Origin: Lachnospiraceae bacterium | Lineage (GTDB): Bacteria > Bacillota > Clostridia > Lachnospirales > Lachnospiraceae | Assembly (NCBI GenBank): GCA_022774505.1 | Contig: JALFLW010000060.1 | Location: forward strand, 1-39,162 | Direction: 5' to 3' | DNA: 39,162 nt | Shown: one piece after another, positions 7,915 to 16,875 of the stretch | Layout: each line of letters starts with the position of its first letter | Position numbering within the stretch: position 1 is the stretch's first letter | Position numbers and translations under genes: made by a program | Notes under the pieces: generated by a model | What the model saw: only the letters and a program-made list of their open reading frames with translations | What the model was told of the DNA's origin: nothing | Databases searched by the model: none

Positions 7915-9404
7915 ATATAAAAGAGGCAAAGAAAGAGATAAAAAATACAGTTCAGGCATATTTGACAAAAGATGAAAATGGCGATTATGTGGTTCCAGCC
8001 GGTAGTCAGAGGCCTGTTCTTTTAATAGGACCACCCGGTGTGGGAAAAACCCAGATCATGGAACAGATTGCACAGGAGTGCAAAGTTGCATTGGTGGCGT
8101 ACAATATTACACATCATACCAGACAGAGTGCCGTGGGACTTCCGTTTATCCGACAGGTATCTTATGGAAATAAGGAATATTCCGTTACGGAATATACGAT
8201 GAGTGAGATTATTGCCAGTGTTTACCGGCGGATGGAGGAAACAGGGCTTGCACAGGGAATCCTGTTTGTTGATGAGATTAATTGTGTGTCGGAAACACTG
8301 GCCCCCACGATGTTACAGTTTCTTCAGCAAAAAAGGTTTGGAAACCAGAAAATTCCGGAGGGGTGGATCATTGTAGCTGCCGGCAATCCTCCCGAATATA
8401 ACAAATCCGTGCGGGATTTTGATATGGTTACCCTGGATCGTGTGAGAAGGATCGATGTGGAAGCGGACTATGGTGTCTGGAAAGAATATGCCAGAGAGCG
8501 GAAGCTTCATGGGGCACTTTTAAGTTATCTGGAACTTCGGCCCAAGAATTTTTACCGGGTGGAGGCAGATGTTGATGGCCTGCAGTTTGTTACGGCACGA
8601 GGCTGGGAGGATTTAAGCAGACTGTTGTATGTTTATGAAAAAATGGATATACCGGTAAATGAAGAGATAATTTATGAATTTTTACGCCATAGAGATATCT
8701 CTGAGGACGTCGCTGCATATCTGGAATTGTATTATAAATATCAGGACGACTATGGCATTCCGGATATTCTGGCGGGAAATGTACGGACAGAAATATATAC
8801 AAGGCTTTTTCAGGCCGCCTTTGATGAAAGAGTCAGCGTGGTCAGCCTTTTGACCGATGGGCTGCAGCAGATTTTTGGGAGAACGGCCGTGTGCAAGAAA
8901 CGGGTGGACCGCTGGTATGACTATTTAAAGAGTTATCAGCATATGCTAAAGGAGGAGAGGACCGGGCGGACACCGGCACAGATATATAAGGAGCTTTTAG
9001 AGGAAGAAAAAAGCAGAATAGATCAACTGGCTAAAACCGGTGTTGTACAAAAGAGAGACATCAGGGAGCTTGAGACAGTTCTGGACAGTCTGGGCAGACA
9101 TGTACCATCCGCAAAGCTTCCTAAAGAAGCCTTCCGGGAGGCGGGAGAGGGATTTGACCGCATCAGACAGCAGCTGGAGCAGGAAGAGGCAGAAACAGCA
9201 GAAGCACTGGAGGCCGCCTTTGATTTTATGGAAAATGCATTTGGCAGTGGTCAGGAAATGATATTGTTTGTGACGGAATTGACATTGATGCCGGAGGCCG
9301 TAAGCTTTTTGACACAACATCCATGTGAACGCTATATGAAGTACAATCAGGAGCTTTTGATCGGCACGCGCAGAAGGGAACTGTTAAACGAATTAAATCA
9401 ATAG
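7911..9404 (+). CDS. MoxR-family AAA+ ATPase
   Basis: The 497-residue protein has Walker A 'GPPGVGKT' (residues about 40-47), Walker B 'LFVDEI' (about 118-123) and a sensor-1-like 'VAAGNPPEYN' segment with arginine-rich positions after it ('LDRVRRID'), typical of MoxR/RavA-type AAA+ chaperones. The C-terminal 200 residues are helical and charged and are not recognised. It is translated by ATGA overlap from the VWA-like gene, so the two products are probably made in fixed proportion and form a hexameric ATPase plus VWA effector. It ends the gene set; a new promoter follows at 9422. Confidence 0.85.
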   Translation: MNIKEAKKEIKNTVQAYLTKDENGDYVVPAGSQRPVLLIGPPGVGKTQIMEQIAQECKVALVAYNITHHTRQSAVGLPFIRQVSYGNKEYSVTEYTMSEIIASVYRRMEETGLAQGILFVDEINCVSETLAPTMLQFLQQKRFGNQKIPEGWIIVAAGNPPEYNKSVRDFDMVTLDRVRRIDVEADYGVWKEYARERKLHGALLSYLELRPKNFYRVEADVDGLQFVTARGWEDLSRLLYVYEKMDIPVNEEIIYEFLRHRDISEDVAAYLELYYKYQDDYGIPDILAGNVRTEIYTRLFQAAFDERVSVVSLLTDGLQQIFGRTAVCKKRVDRWYDYLKSYQHMLKEERTGRTPAQIYKELLEEEKSRIDQLAKTGVVQKRDIRELETVLDSLGRHVPSAKLPKEAFREAGEGFDRIRQQLEQEEAETAEALEAAFDFMENAFGSGQEMILFVTELTLMPEAVSFLTQHPCERYMKYNQELLIGTRRRELLNELNQ

Positions 9405-9421
9405 TTCACGGTTGGCTGTAC

Positions 9422-9450
9422 TGGACGAAATAGTAAAAACATGTTATACT
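9422..9450 (+). promoter_or_regulatory. Sigma-A-type extended -10 promoter for the deacetylase gene
   Basis: TGGACG (9422-9427) and TATACT (9445-9450) are 17 bases apart, and TG sits one base before the -10, making an extended -10 element. It lies about 43 bases before the deacetylase ATG. Confidence 0.65.
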
Positions 9451-9492
9451 TTTGCAATATGGGTCTTGCCCTATAAGAGAGAGGGGGATGCA

Positions 9493-10437
9493 ATGACACG
9501 ACAGGAGGAATTACGTATTCGTGCACGGCGTCGTCAAAGACGCAGACAGGCCAGAATGGTCCGTCGGATCATATTTTCCGTATGTCTGCTGGTCATCCTG
9601 ATCTTGTGTATTTATGGACATCACAATCATAAACGGGTGGAGAATCTGGGCAGCAGGATCAATAAGCTGGAAGAGCAGCTCAAAAAAAATCAGTCCGAAC
9701 GCGATAAGCTGCAGGAACAATTGGATGATACCAAAAAGCAGCTTAAGGAGAAGCAGGAGGAGCTGGAGAAAAATCAGGCGGCTGTTGCAGATGATCCGAA
9801 CAAACCAAATGTTTATCTGACCTTTGATGATGGTCCCAGTGAGAATACAGATAAGATTCTGGATACACTGGCAAAAAATAATATCAGAGCTACCTTTTTT
9901 TGTATCGCACAAAAAGGAGCAGACAATGAGTCCAGATACAAGAGAATTGTTAAGGAAGGACATACATTGGGGATGCATTCTTATACGCACGATTACAAGA
10001 CGGTATATGCAGATCTGTTCTCCTTTGAGAAGGATGTGACAGATATCAGTGATTATCTGTATAAGGTGACAGGAGTGCGTCCGAAGTATTATCGTTTTCC
10101 GGGGGGCAGCAGTAACCGGGTGAGTAAGGTGCCGATGGCAGAGTGTATCCGTTATCTCAATCAGAGTGGATTGACATATTTTGACTGGAATGCACAGAAT
10201 GACGATGCCACCGGAAAGAAATACACATCGGCTCAGCTGATACAGCATGCAATGAAAAATGTCAGGGTTGCAGGGAGCAATGTGGTGCTTTTGATGCATG
10301 ATGAACAGACAAAGACAGCGACGGCAGAGGCTTTACCAAAGCTGATCAGGCAGTTGAAAAATGCCGGTTATGATATATTGCCGATTACAGATAAGACGCC
10401 ATTGGTGCAGCATGTATCAAAGGATTCTGTAAGCTGA
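9493..10437 (+). CDS. Membrane-anchored polysaccharide deacetylase (NodB domain)
   Basis: From ATG 9493 (GAGGGGG upstream) the protein has 314 residues: an arginine-rich cytosolic start, one membrane helix (about residues 25-42), a Lys/Glu/Gln-rich coiled coil (about 50-100), then a carbohydrate esterase 4 domain. Its motifs are intact: 'LTFDDGPS' with the catalytic and metal aspartates, 'HSYTH' (HxxxH zinc ligands), 'RFPGG' and a late 'LLMHD'. It should remove N-acetyl groups from a cell-wall polymer on the outer face, probably peptidoglycan, although the substrate is inferred. The longer open frame from 9412 would use the promoter region as coding sequence and was rejected. Confidence 0.88.
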   Translation: MTRQEELRIRARRRQRRRQARMVRRIIFSVCLLVILILCIYGHHNHKRVENLGSRINKLEEQLKKNQSERDKLQEQLDDTKKQLKEKQEELEKNQAAVADDPNKPNVYLTFDDGPSENTDKILDTLAKNNIRATFFCIAQKGADNESRYKRIVKEGHTLGMHSYTHDYKTVYADLFSFEKDVTDISDYLYKVTGVRPKYYRFPGGSSNRVSKVPMAECIRYLNQSGLTYFDWNAQNDDATGKKYTSAQLIQHAMKNVRVAGSNVVLLMHDEQTKTATAEALPKLIRQLKNAGYDILPITDKTPLVQHVSKDSVS

Positions 10438-10532
10438 CGAACAACAAGAGAAAAAGAGGCGTGTGGTACACACAGCATATTTGTGCCTGATGAGTATAGG
10501 ATTATCTGATTCAGGCTGAATGGAGGGTTAAT

Positions 10533-11321
10533 ATGAGTGAATTTGAAGATGCAAATGTAGATAAGGATATACTTAGCCAGATTTTTGGTGATGATATGGC
10601 TGATGATACCAAAGAAGAGAAGGCAGAGGATAGTTTATTTGCAGACAGTTCTGCAGATGAAGAGACAGTAACTGCAGAAGAGGAAGGCAAGGAAGATGAT
10701 CCGGAGACAGAAGAGGAAGAGCTTTCTGTGGAGGATATCCTGAAGGCTGCCAAAGAGGAAGAAGAACCGGAAGCAGTGGAGGAAGAGCTTTCTGTAGAAG
10801 ATATTCTGAAAGCGGCCAAGGAAGAAAATACCAGACCGCAGGAGCCGGTTAAGGCAGCACAGCCGGACGGTGATGATGAGGTGACTGTGATCACTAAGGG
10901 AACTACTATTAATGGTGGTATTTCTTCTGAGGGTTCTCTGGAAGTAATGGGTACTATTACAGGAGACGTTGACTGTCTGGGCAAGGTTGCTGTTTATGGA
11001 ACGATCTCAGGAAATGTATCAGCGGCAGATGTGCTTGTAGAAACGAAACGTCTGGAAGGAAATATAAAGAGTGAAGGTGCTGTTGAGGTTGCCGGTGGAA
11101 CAGTGGTGATCGGAGATATCGAGGGGACATCTGCGACAGTGGCAGGTGCCGTAAAAGGAAATATCGATGTGAACGGTCCGGTGATAGTAGATTCTACTGC
11201 AATCGTACAGGGAAGCATCAAGGCGAAATCCATTCAGGTAAATACAGGTGCAGTTGTAGACGGCTATTGTTCATTAAACTACGCAGGAGTGAATCTGGAC
11301 GAGTTTTTTGAGGATAAATAA
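10533..11321 (+). CDS. Bactofilin-type polymer-forming cytoskeletal protein
   Basis: Residues about 115-255 form the bactofilin beta-helix: repeating 'TTINGGISSEGSLEVMGTI', 'GDVDCLGKVAVYGTISGNV' and 'KGNIDVNGPVIVDSTAIV' rungs. Bactofilins polymerise without nucleotide and scaffold cell-wall enzymes at the membrane. The first 115 residues are very acidic and disordered, and carry a perfect 16-residue duplication (residues 61-76 and 83-98, core LSVEDILKAAKE). The upstream neighbour is a wall deacetylase, consistent with a wall-scaffolding role. The C-terminus 'NLDEFFEDK' is short. ATG 10533 has GGAGGG upstream. It precedes pyrH by only 29 bases and may be co-transcribed with it. Confidence 0.85.
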   Translation: MSEFEDANVDKDILSQIFGDDMADDTKEEKAEDSLFADSSADEETVTAEEEGKEDDPETEEEELSVEDILKAAKEEEEPEAVEEELSVEDILKAAKEENTRPQEPVKAAQPDGDDEVTVITKGTTINGGISSEGSLEVMGTITGDVDCLGKVAVYGTISGNVSAADVLVETKRLEGNIKSEGAVEVAGGTVVIGDIEGTSATVAGAVKGNIDVNGPVIVDSTAIVQGSIKAKSIQVNTGAVVDGYCSLNYAGVNLDEFFEDK

Positions 11322-11350
11322 ATTATATTATATGGGGATGGACAAAGATT

Positions 11351-12055
11351 ATGGCAAAGTATAAGAGAGTTTTATTAAAATTGAGTGGTGAAGCACTTGC
11401 GGGACCGAATAAAACCGGTTTTGATGAGGCAACTTGTCTTGGGATCGCAAGACAGGTGAAACAGCTGGTAGATCAGGGAATTCAGATCGGGGTTGTAACC
11501 GGTGGAGGAAATTTCTGGAGAGGCCGTACCAGCAAAAATATCGATCGTACCAAGGCAGATCAGATCGGTACGCTGGCAACGGTAATGAATTGTATTTATG
11601 TATCAGAGATATTCCGTTCTGTGGGAATTAAGACAGCTGTACTCACACCGTTTGCATGCAGCTCCTTTACAGAGCTTTTTTCAAAAGATCTGGCAGTACG
11701 CTATATGGAACAGGGTGTTGTGACATTTTTTGCGGGAGGAACAGGACATCCGTATTTTTCAACCGATACGGCACTGGTACTCCGGGCTGTTGAGATGGAG
11801 GCTGATATTATACTTTCCGGTAAATCCATTGATGGTGTTTATGATTCTGATCCTGCAGTAAACCCGGATGCCAAGAAATTTGATGAGATCGATATCAATG
11901 AAGTGATCAATCAGCGGCTTGGTGTGATCGATCTGGCGGCTGCAGTTTTGTGTATGGAAAATCATATGCCTATGATGATATTCGGGCTTGATGAAGAGGA
12001 CAGTATTGTGAATACAGTACAGGGAACCACACATGGAACTTTGGTAAAAGCATAA
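11351..12055 (+). CDS. pyrH: Uridylate kinase (UMP kinase)
   Basis: PyrH phosphorylates UMP to UDP, feeding RNA, UDP-sugar and wall precursor synthesis. The 234 residues belong to the amino-acid-kinase fold: 'LKLSGEAL' (phosphate binding), 'GGGNFWRG', 'GGTGHPYFSTDTALVLRA' (nucleotide site, followed by 'VEMEAD') and 'SIDGVYDSDP'. It opens the conserved pyrH-frr-uppS-cdsA-dxr-rseP-ispG-polC order. The enzyme is normally a hexamer controlled by GTP and UTP. Confidence 0.97.
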   Translation: MAKYKRVLLKLSGEALAGPNKTGFDEATCLGIARQVKQLVDQGIQIGVVTGGGNFWRGRTSKNIDRTKADQIGTLATVMNCIYVSEIFRSVGIKTAVLTPFACSSFTELFSKDLAVRYMEQGVVTFFAGGTGHPYFSTDTALVLRAVEMEADIILSGKSIDGVYDSDPAVNPDAKKFDEIDINEVINQRLGVIDLAAAVLCMENHMPMMIFGLDEEDSIVNTVQGTTHGTLVKA

Positions 12056-12099
12056 TGTTTGATTGACAAACAAATATAATAAAAGAAATGAGGATAATT

Positions 12100-12654
12100 A
12101 TGAGCGTGGAATTAAAACAGTATGAAGAGAAAATGAATAAAACGTTAGACAGTCTGTCCGGAGAATATACAACAATACGTGCAGGGCGTGCAAATCCCCA
12201 TGTGCTGGACAAGATTACGGTAGATTATTATGGGACACAGTCCAATCTGCAGTCGGTGGCAAACATTTCTGTATCAGAGGCACGTACGCTGGTGATTCAG
12301 CCTTGGGAGGCAAGTCTTATTAAGGAGATCGAGAAGGCGATCATGACATCAGACCTTGGACTGACACCAAACAATGATGGTAAGGCGATCAGACTGACAT
12401 TTCCGGAGCTTACGGAGGAACGTCGTAAGGAGCTGGTGAAGGATGTCCGCAAAAAAGGTGAAAATGCGAAGGTAGCTATTCGAAATATCCGCCGTGATGC
12501 GAATGATGCCATTAAGAAAGAGCAGAAGGCAAATGAAATATCTGAAGATGAAGAGAAGACTCTTCAGGATGATATCCAGAAGCTTACGGATACTTACATC
12601 AAGAAGGTTGATGGTATGGTAGAAGATAAATCAAAAGAGATCATGACTGTATAG
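12100..12654 (+). CDS. frr: Ribosome recycling factor
   Basis: RRF splits the post-termination ribosome together with EF-G. From ATG 12100 the product has 184 residues, the usual size, starting [12 protein letters not shown]. It has the family signature '[12 protein letters not shown]', a central 'VQPW'-like '[17 protein letters not shown]' segment and a C-terminal three-helix coiled coil ('[19 protein letters not shown]', 'IRRDAND'). ATG 12088 is in frame but only adds MRII and lacks a ribosome binding site. Confidence 0.97.
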   Translation: MSVELKQYEEKMNKTLDSLSGEYTTIRAGRANPHVLDKITVDYYGTQSNLQSVANISVSEARTLVIQPWEASLIKEIEKAIMTSDLGLTPNNDGKAIRLTFPELTEERRKELVKDVRKKGENAKVAIRNIRRDANDAIKKEQKANEISEDEEKTLQDDIQKLTDTYIKKVDGMVEDKSKEIMTV

Positions 12655-12661
12655 GATTCAG

Positions 12662-12713
12662 ACAGGGATGGGCGGAAGTCTGTCCCTGTGTTTCTGATTT
12701 CTAAGAAAATCAG
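12662..12713 (+). terminator. Two small hairpins between frr and uppS (possible attenuator)
   Basis: ACAGGGA/TCCCTGT (12662-12668 with 12683-12689) and CTGATTT/AAATCAG (12694-12700 with 12707-12713) follow one another; the second is trailed by GTTGTTTT. They may give partial termination or RNA processing inside the operon. The T run is weak, so read-through to uppS is likely. Confidence 0.35.
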
Positions 12714-12766
12714 GTTGTTTTACAGACCTGTTGTGGCAGGATACACGCAGAAAGGATAATATACAG

Positions 12767-13480
12767 ATGGGTGAGAATATAAAAAAAATTCCACGTCACG
12801 TTGCAATCATTCTGGATGGAAACGGAAGATGGGCCAAAAAACGTATGCTTCCACGAAATGCCGGTCATGCAGCGGGAAGTAAAAACGTTGAGAAAATATG
12901 CGAGGCGGCATGGGATATGGGCATAGAATATGTAACCATGTATGCTTTTTCTACGGAAAACTGGTCTAGACCGCAGGAAGAAGTAGATGCATTGATGAAG
13001 CTGCTTCACAATTATCTTAAGGACTGCATTAAGACCAGCAAAAAAAATAATATGCAGGTGCGGGTGATCGGTGATATCAGCCGCTTAGAACCGGATCTTC
13101 AGGCAAAGATAAAGGAACTGGAAGAGGTATCTGCACAGAATACGGGACTTCATTTTCAGGTGGCATTAAACTACGGTGGAAGAGATGAGATACGGAGAGC
13201 TGTCCGGAATATGGTACATGATGCCGAGACAGGAAAGCTCCATGAATCAGATGTTTCAGAGGAAAAGATTGCAGATTATCTGGACACCCAGGGAATCCCT
13301 GATCCCGATCTGATGATCCGTACCAGCGGAGAACAGAGATTATCAAATTATCTCCTGTGGCAGTTGGCCTATGCCGAGTTCTATTTTACGGACACATTAT
13401 GGCCGGACTTTAATAAAAAAGAACTGGAGAAGGCAGTGGAGTTTTATCAGACAAGAGACAGGCGTTTTGGCGGTGTCTGA
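12767..13480 (+). CDS. uppS: Isoprenyl transferase (undecaprenyl diphosphate synthase type)
   Basis: The enzyme extends farnesyl diphosphate with eight isopentenyl units in cis to make the C55 lipid carrier for wall synthesis. The 237 residues contain 'AIILDGNGRWAKKR' (catalytic Asp plus FPP diphosphate loop), 'NAGHAAG', 'TMYAFSTENWSRP', and the C-terminal 'DLMIRTSGEQRLSNYLLWQ', 'YAEFYFTD' block. The ATG at 12767 has AAAGGA upstream; the TTG at 12731 would add 12 unrelated residues. It works just upstream of CdsA in the same transcript. Confidence 0.96.
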   Translation: MGENIKKIPRHVAIILDGNGRWAKKRMLPRNAGHAAGSKNVEKICEAAWDMGIEYVTMYAFSTENWSRPQEEVDALMKLLHNYLKDCIKTSKKNNMQVRVIGDISRLEPDLQAKIKELEEVSAQNTGLHFQVALNYGGRDEIRRAVRNMVHDAETGKLHESDVSEEKIADYLDTQGIPDPDLMIRTSGEQRLSNYLLWQLAYAEFYFTDTLWPDFNKKELEKAVEFYQTRDRRFGGV

Positions 13481-13524
13481 GAAGCGTTATTTATATTCAA
13501 TAAATACAGGAAATGGAGAGTAAC

Positions 13525-14316
13525 ATGTTTTGGACAAGATTAGCGAGTGGAATCGTATTGGTTGCGGTCACAATAGCATTGATGGTAAATGGCGGGTGGC
13601 CATTATTCTGGGTAGTAACGGCAATATCGCTGGTTGGGCTGTTTGAGCTTTACAGAGCGGCGGATATGCATAAGACACCGCCTGCTGTTATTGGATATAT
13701 ATCCAGCGTGATTTTGGATATCCTCATATTAGATAATTATTATGAATATCTAATAATATGGCTGATTCTTACGCTGATGGTGATGATGACCTGTTACGTG
13801 ATTGCTTATCCAAAGTATCATTCAAATCAGATGACCCTTTTATTTTTCGGTCTGGTTTATGTGACATTAATGCTGTCCTATTTGTTCAAAGTACGTTTCC
13901 TAAAGGGCGGTATTTTGACTGTATGGCTGATCTTTGTGGCATCCTGGGGGTCTGATACTTGTGCATACTGCGTAGGAAAACTTTTCGGAAAGCATAAGCT
14001 GCCGTCCAAATTAAGTCCCAACAAGACAGTCGAGGGGTGTCTTGGGGGAATTATCGGAGCAGCCTTGATCGGCTTTTTATTTGCATTTGCATTTTATCGT
14101 CAGGATACCGAATTCTGGTGGCAGTTTGCCCTGATCGGAGTAGTGGGTTCCGTGATCTCCCAGATCGGAGATCTTACGGCATCTGCGATTAAGAGAAATC
14201 ATGATATTAAGGATTATGGAAAGCTGATTCCGGGGCATGGAGGAATCCTGGATCGGTTTGACAGCATTATTTTTACGGCCCCGCTGGTGTATCTTCTGGC
14301 GACGCTCTTTCAGTAG
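13525..14316 (+). CDS. cdsA: Phosphatidate cytidylyltransferase
   Basis: CdsA makes CDP-diacylglycerol from CTP and phosphatidic acid, the branch point for membrane phospholipids. The 263-residue protein has about eight membrane helices and the C-terminal family signature 'SAIKRNHDIKDYGKLIPGHG' followed by 'GILDRFDS', with metal-binding aspartates. ATG 13525 fits the GGAG at 13515-13518 better than ATG 13513. The gene follows uppS by 44 bases. Confidence 0.95.
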   Translation: MFWTRLASGIVLVAVTIALMVNGGWPLFWVVTAISLVGLFELYRAADMHKTPPAVIGYISSVILDILILDNYYEYLIIWLILTLMVMMTCYVIAYPKYHSNQMTLLFFGLVYVTLMLSYLFKVRFLKGGILTVWLIFVASWGSDTCAYCVGKLFGKHKLPSKLSPNKTVEGCLGGIIGAALIGFLFAFAFYRQDTEFWWQFALIGVVGSVISQIGDLTASAIKRNHDIKDYGKLIPGHGGILDRFDSIIFTAPLVYLLATLFQ

Positions 14317-14328
14317 GGGGGAATCTGA

Positions 14329-15468
14329 GTGAGACATTTAGCAGTTTTGGGTTCAACGGGATCCATAGGAACACAGACTTTGGAAGTTGTGGATAATAAC
14401 AGGGACATGAAGGTGGTGTCTCTGGCAGCAGGCAGTAATATTGATCTGGTAGAAAAACAGATTCGAAAGTACCATCCGGAGGTTGTCTGTATTTTTAATG
14501 AACAGAAGGCAAGAGAACTGGCGAGGAGAGTTGCCGATGAAAATGTTTCCGTGCTCTATGGCATGGATGGGCTTATTGCATGTGCGACAGTATCTTCAGC
14601 GGATGTTGTCGTTGCTGCAGTAGTAGGAATGATCGGAATCCGTCCGGTGATCGAGGCTATCCGGAATGGCAAGGACATTGCATTTGCAAATAAAGAGACA
14701 CTGGTTACTGCCGGACATATCATTATGCCAATGGTACAGAGATATCAGGTTTTGCTGACACCGGTAGACAGTGAACATGCAGCAATCTTTCAGTGTTTAA
14801 ACGGCGAACATCATGGCGAGATCAGCAGGATACTGTTGACGGCTTCAGGAGGACCGTTTCGTGGCAGGAAGAAAGAAGAACTGGAGCATGTTACAGTGGA
14901 GGAGGCATTAAGGCATCCGAACTGGTCTATGGGTAAAAAGATTACAATTGATTCCTCAACGATGGTAAATAAAGGGCTTGAGGTTATGGAAGCCAGGTGG
15001 CTTTTTGATGTAGATTATGATCATATCCAGGTGGTGATCCAGCCACAGAGTGTGATACATTCTATGGTGGAATTTGTGGATGGTGCTGTTATGGCACAGA
15101 TGGGGACTCCGGATATGAAACTTCCGATCCAGTATGCATTGACATATCCGCAGAGAAGAAATCTGCCGGGAGAGAGACTTGATTTTTCAAGGCTTACAGA
15201 AATTACTTTTGATAAACCTGATCCGGAAACCTTTCCGGGGCTGCAGCTGGCATATCAGGCAGGCAGAGAAGGCGGAAGCATGCCTACGGTTTTTAATGCA
15301 GCGAATGAAAAAGCAGTAGCAATGTTTTTAAACAGACAGATAGGATATCCGGATATACCAAGGATTATCGGGGAAGCTATGGAGACGCATGAGAAGATAT
15401 CAAATCCAACCCTGGATGAGATATTGGAAGTGGAAGCGGAAGTATATGCAAGAATAGAGAAGAGATAA
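14329..15468 (+). CDS. dxr: 1-deoxy-D-xylulose-5-phosphate reductoisomerase
   Basis: Dxr performs the first committed MEP-pathway step, converting DXP to MEP with NADPH. The 379-residue protein shows the NADPH loop 'LGSTGSIGTQTL', 'ANKETLV', the metal/substrate region 'TPVDSEHAAIFQ', 'TASGGPFRG' and 'HPNWSMGKKITIDSSTMVNK' with the catalytic loop, then 'MGTPDMKLPIQYA'. The start is GTG at 14329 with AGGGGGG immediately upstream, 12 bases after cdsA. IspG, a later enzyme of the same pathway, is encoded two genes downstream. Confidence 0.97.
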   Translation: MRHLAVLGSTGSIGTQTLEVVDNNRDMKVVSLAAGSNIDLVEKQIRKYHPEVVCIFNEQKARELARRVADENVSVLYGMDGLIACATVSSADVVVAAVVGMIGIRPVIEAIRNGKDIAFANKETLVTAGHIIMPMVQRYQVLLTPVDSEHAAIFQCLNGEHHGEISRILLTASGGPFRGRKKEELEHVTVEEALRHPNWSMGKKITIDSSTMVNKGLEVMEARWLFDVDYDHIQVVIQPQSVIHSMVEFVDGAVMAQMGTPDMKLPIQYALTYPQRRNLPGERLDFSRLTEITFDKPDPETFPGLQLAYQAGREGGSMPTVFNAANEKAVAMFLNRQIGYPDIPRIIGEAMETHEKISNPTLDEILEVEAEVYARIEKR

Positions 15469-15485
15469 GAAAGGCTGGTTGTGGG

Positions 15486-16838
15486 ATGAATATTATTGCA
15501 GCGTTATTGATATTTACCGTTATAGTGGTAGTTCATGAGTTTGGTCATTTTCTTCTGGCCAAGAAAAATGGCATTGAAGTGACAGAATTTTCTGTGGGAA
15601 TGGGTCCGAGACTTATAACTTTTTGTAAAACAGAAAAGGGGATGACTTATAAGCTGCTGTGCAGTCAGAAGCTTTTTGAAGAGAGAAAGGATTGGGAACA
15701 TATTACAAAATATTCCTGGAAACTTTTTCCAATAGGTGGTTCCTGTGCCATGGTAGGAGAGGATATGGAGGATGATTCCGAAGGTTCTTTTAACAGCAAG
15801 GGGGTCTGGGCAAGATTTTCTGTTATTTTTGCGGGACCATTTTTTAATTTCGTTTTGGCATTTTTGTTTTCCATTATTATTTTAGGAAATGCGGGAATTG
15901 ATGTACCGGAAGTGGTACAGGTATTTCCGGGGCAGCCGGGAGTGGCAGCGGGAGTACAGGAAGGCGATCTGGTAAAGAGCATTAACGGTCATAAGATTTC
16001 AATCGGGCGTGAGATTACCACATATCTTCAGCTTCATCCCTTGAATGGTGATACAGTAAAAGTAAAGGTAGAGAGAGACGGAAAAGAAAAAACACTTTCT
16101 ATTGATCCTGATTACAAGACTTACCTGTTTGGATTTAATTATCCTTCCGATGAAAAATCAAAGGCAGAGGTATCCGGTGTCAGCGAAAAAGGGGCATTTG
16201 AAAAGGCAGGGATCAAAGCTAATGATCTGATATTGGAGGTGAATGGTAACAGGGTCTCTGACAGTGGACAGCTTAGTACAGTGATGAACACAGTCAAGGA
16301 TGGAAAACAGGTGACGTTCCTGATCGACCGCAAAGGAAAGAAGATGACATTTAAAGTCACTCCGGAACCTTATGAGGGAAAAACATTGGGATTTGCTGCA
16401 TCCAAGAATGTCATGAAGGGACCGGGAGCAGTCCTTAAATACAGTGTCATCGAGGTGAAATATTGGATTGAGACTACAGTAGCAAGTCTTGGACAGCTGA
16501 TCAGAGGAAAGGTTTCCAGAAATGATGTTTCGGGCGTGGTAGGAATTGTTGATGCCGTAGGCGGTGTCATTGACCAGAGTGTGGAATATGGAGTAAAGAC
16601 AGTTATTATCAACATGCTTTATATGTCGGTACTTCTCAGTGCCAATCTTGGTGTCATGAACCTGCTTCCTTTGCCGGCATTGGATGGTGGAAGATTAGTC
16701 TTTATTCTGATCGAAGCAGTCCGCGGCAAGCCGGTTGACAGAGAAAAAGAGGGATTTGTCCATATCATCGGTTTCTTTTTGTTGATGATACTCATGGTAT
16801 TGATAATGTTTAATGATATCTGGAAGATCATTCATTAA
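15486..16838 (+). CDS. rseP: RIP metalloprotease (site-2 protease), RseP/RasP type
   Basis: This intramembrane zinc protease cleaves membrane-embedded substrates such as anti-sigma factors and signal-peptide remnants. The 450 residues show 'VVVHEFGHFL' (HExxH in the first membrane helix), a second helix near 115-140, two PDZ domains (around 'PGVAAGVQEGDLVKSING' and 'AFEKAGIKANDLILEVNG'), and the third-helix active-site aspartate in 'MNLLPLPALDGGRL'. A last helix ends the protein. A tandem PDZ arrangement is unusual in short Gram-positive homologues but known in RseP. A site-1-cleaved membrane protein such as the product at 1924-2820 is a conceivable but untested substrate. Confidence 0.96.
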   Translation: MNIIAALLIFTVIVVVHEFGHFLLAKKNGIEVTEFSVGMGPRLITFCKTEKGMTYKLLCSQKLFEERKDWEHITKYSWKLFPIGGSCAMVGEDMEDDSEGSFNSKGVWARFSVIFAGPFFNFVLAFLFSIIILGNAGIDVPEVVQVFPGQPGVAAGVQEGDLVKSINGHKISIGREITTYLQLHPLNGDTVKVKVERDGKEKTLSIDPDYKTYLFGFNYPSDEKSKAEVSGVSEKGAFEKAGIKANDLILEVNGNRVSDSGQLSTVMNTVKDGKQVTFLIDRKGKKMTFKVTPEPYEGKTLGFAASKNVMKGPGAVLKYSVIEVKYWIETTVASLGQLIRGKVSRNDVSGVVGIVDAVGGVIDQSVEYGVKTVIINMLYMSVLLSANLGVMNLLPLPALDGGRLVFILIEAVRGKPVDREKEGFVHIIGFFLLMILMVLIMFNDIWKIIH

Positions 16839-16875
16839 AAGCAAAAATTTCTTCATTTAGAAAGGTGCGGTGAAA

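Noticed and set aside
9412-9492. N-terminal extension of the polysaccharide deacetylase
   Set aside because: It covers the extended -10 promoter; ATG 9493 has its own ribosome binding site and gives a normal membrane-anchor start.
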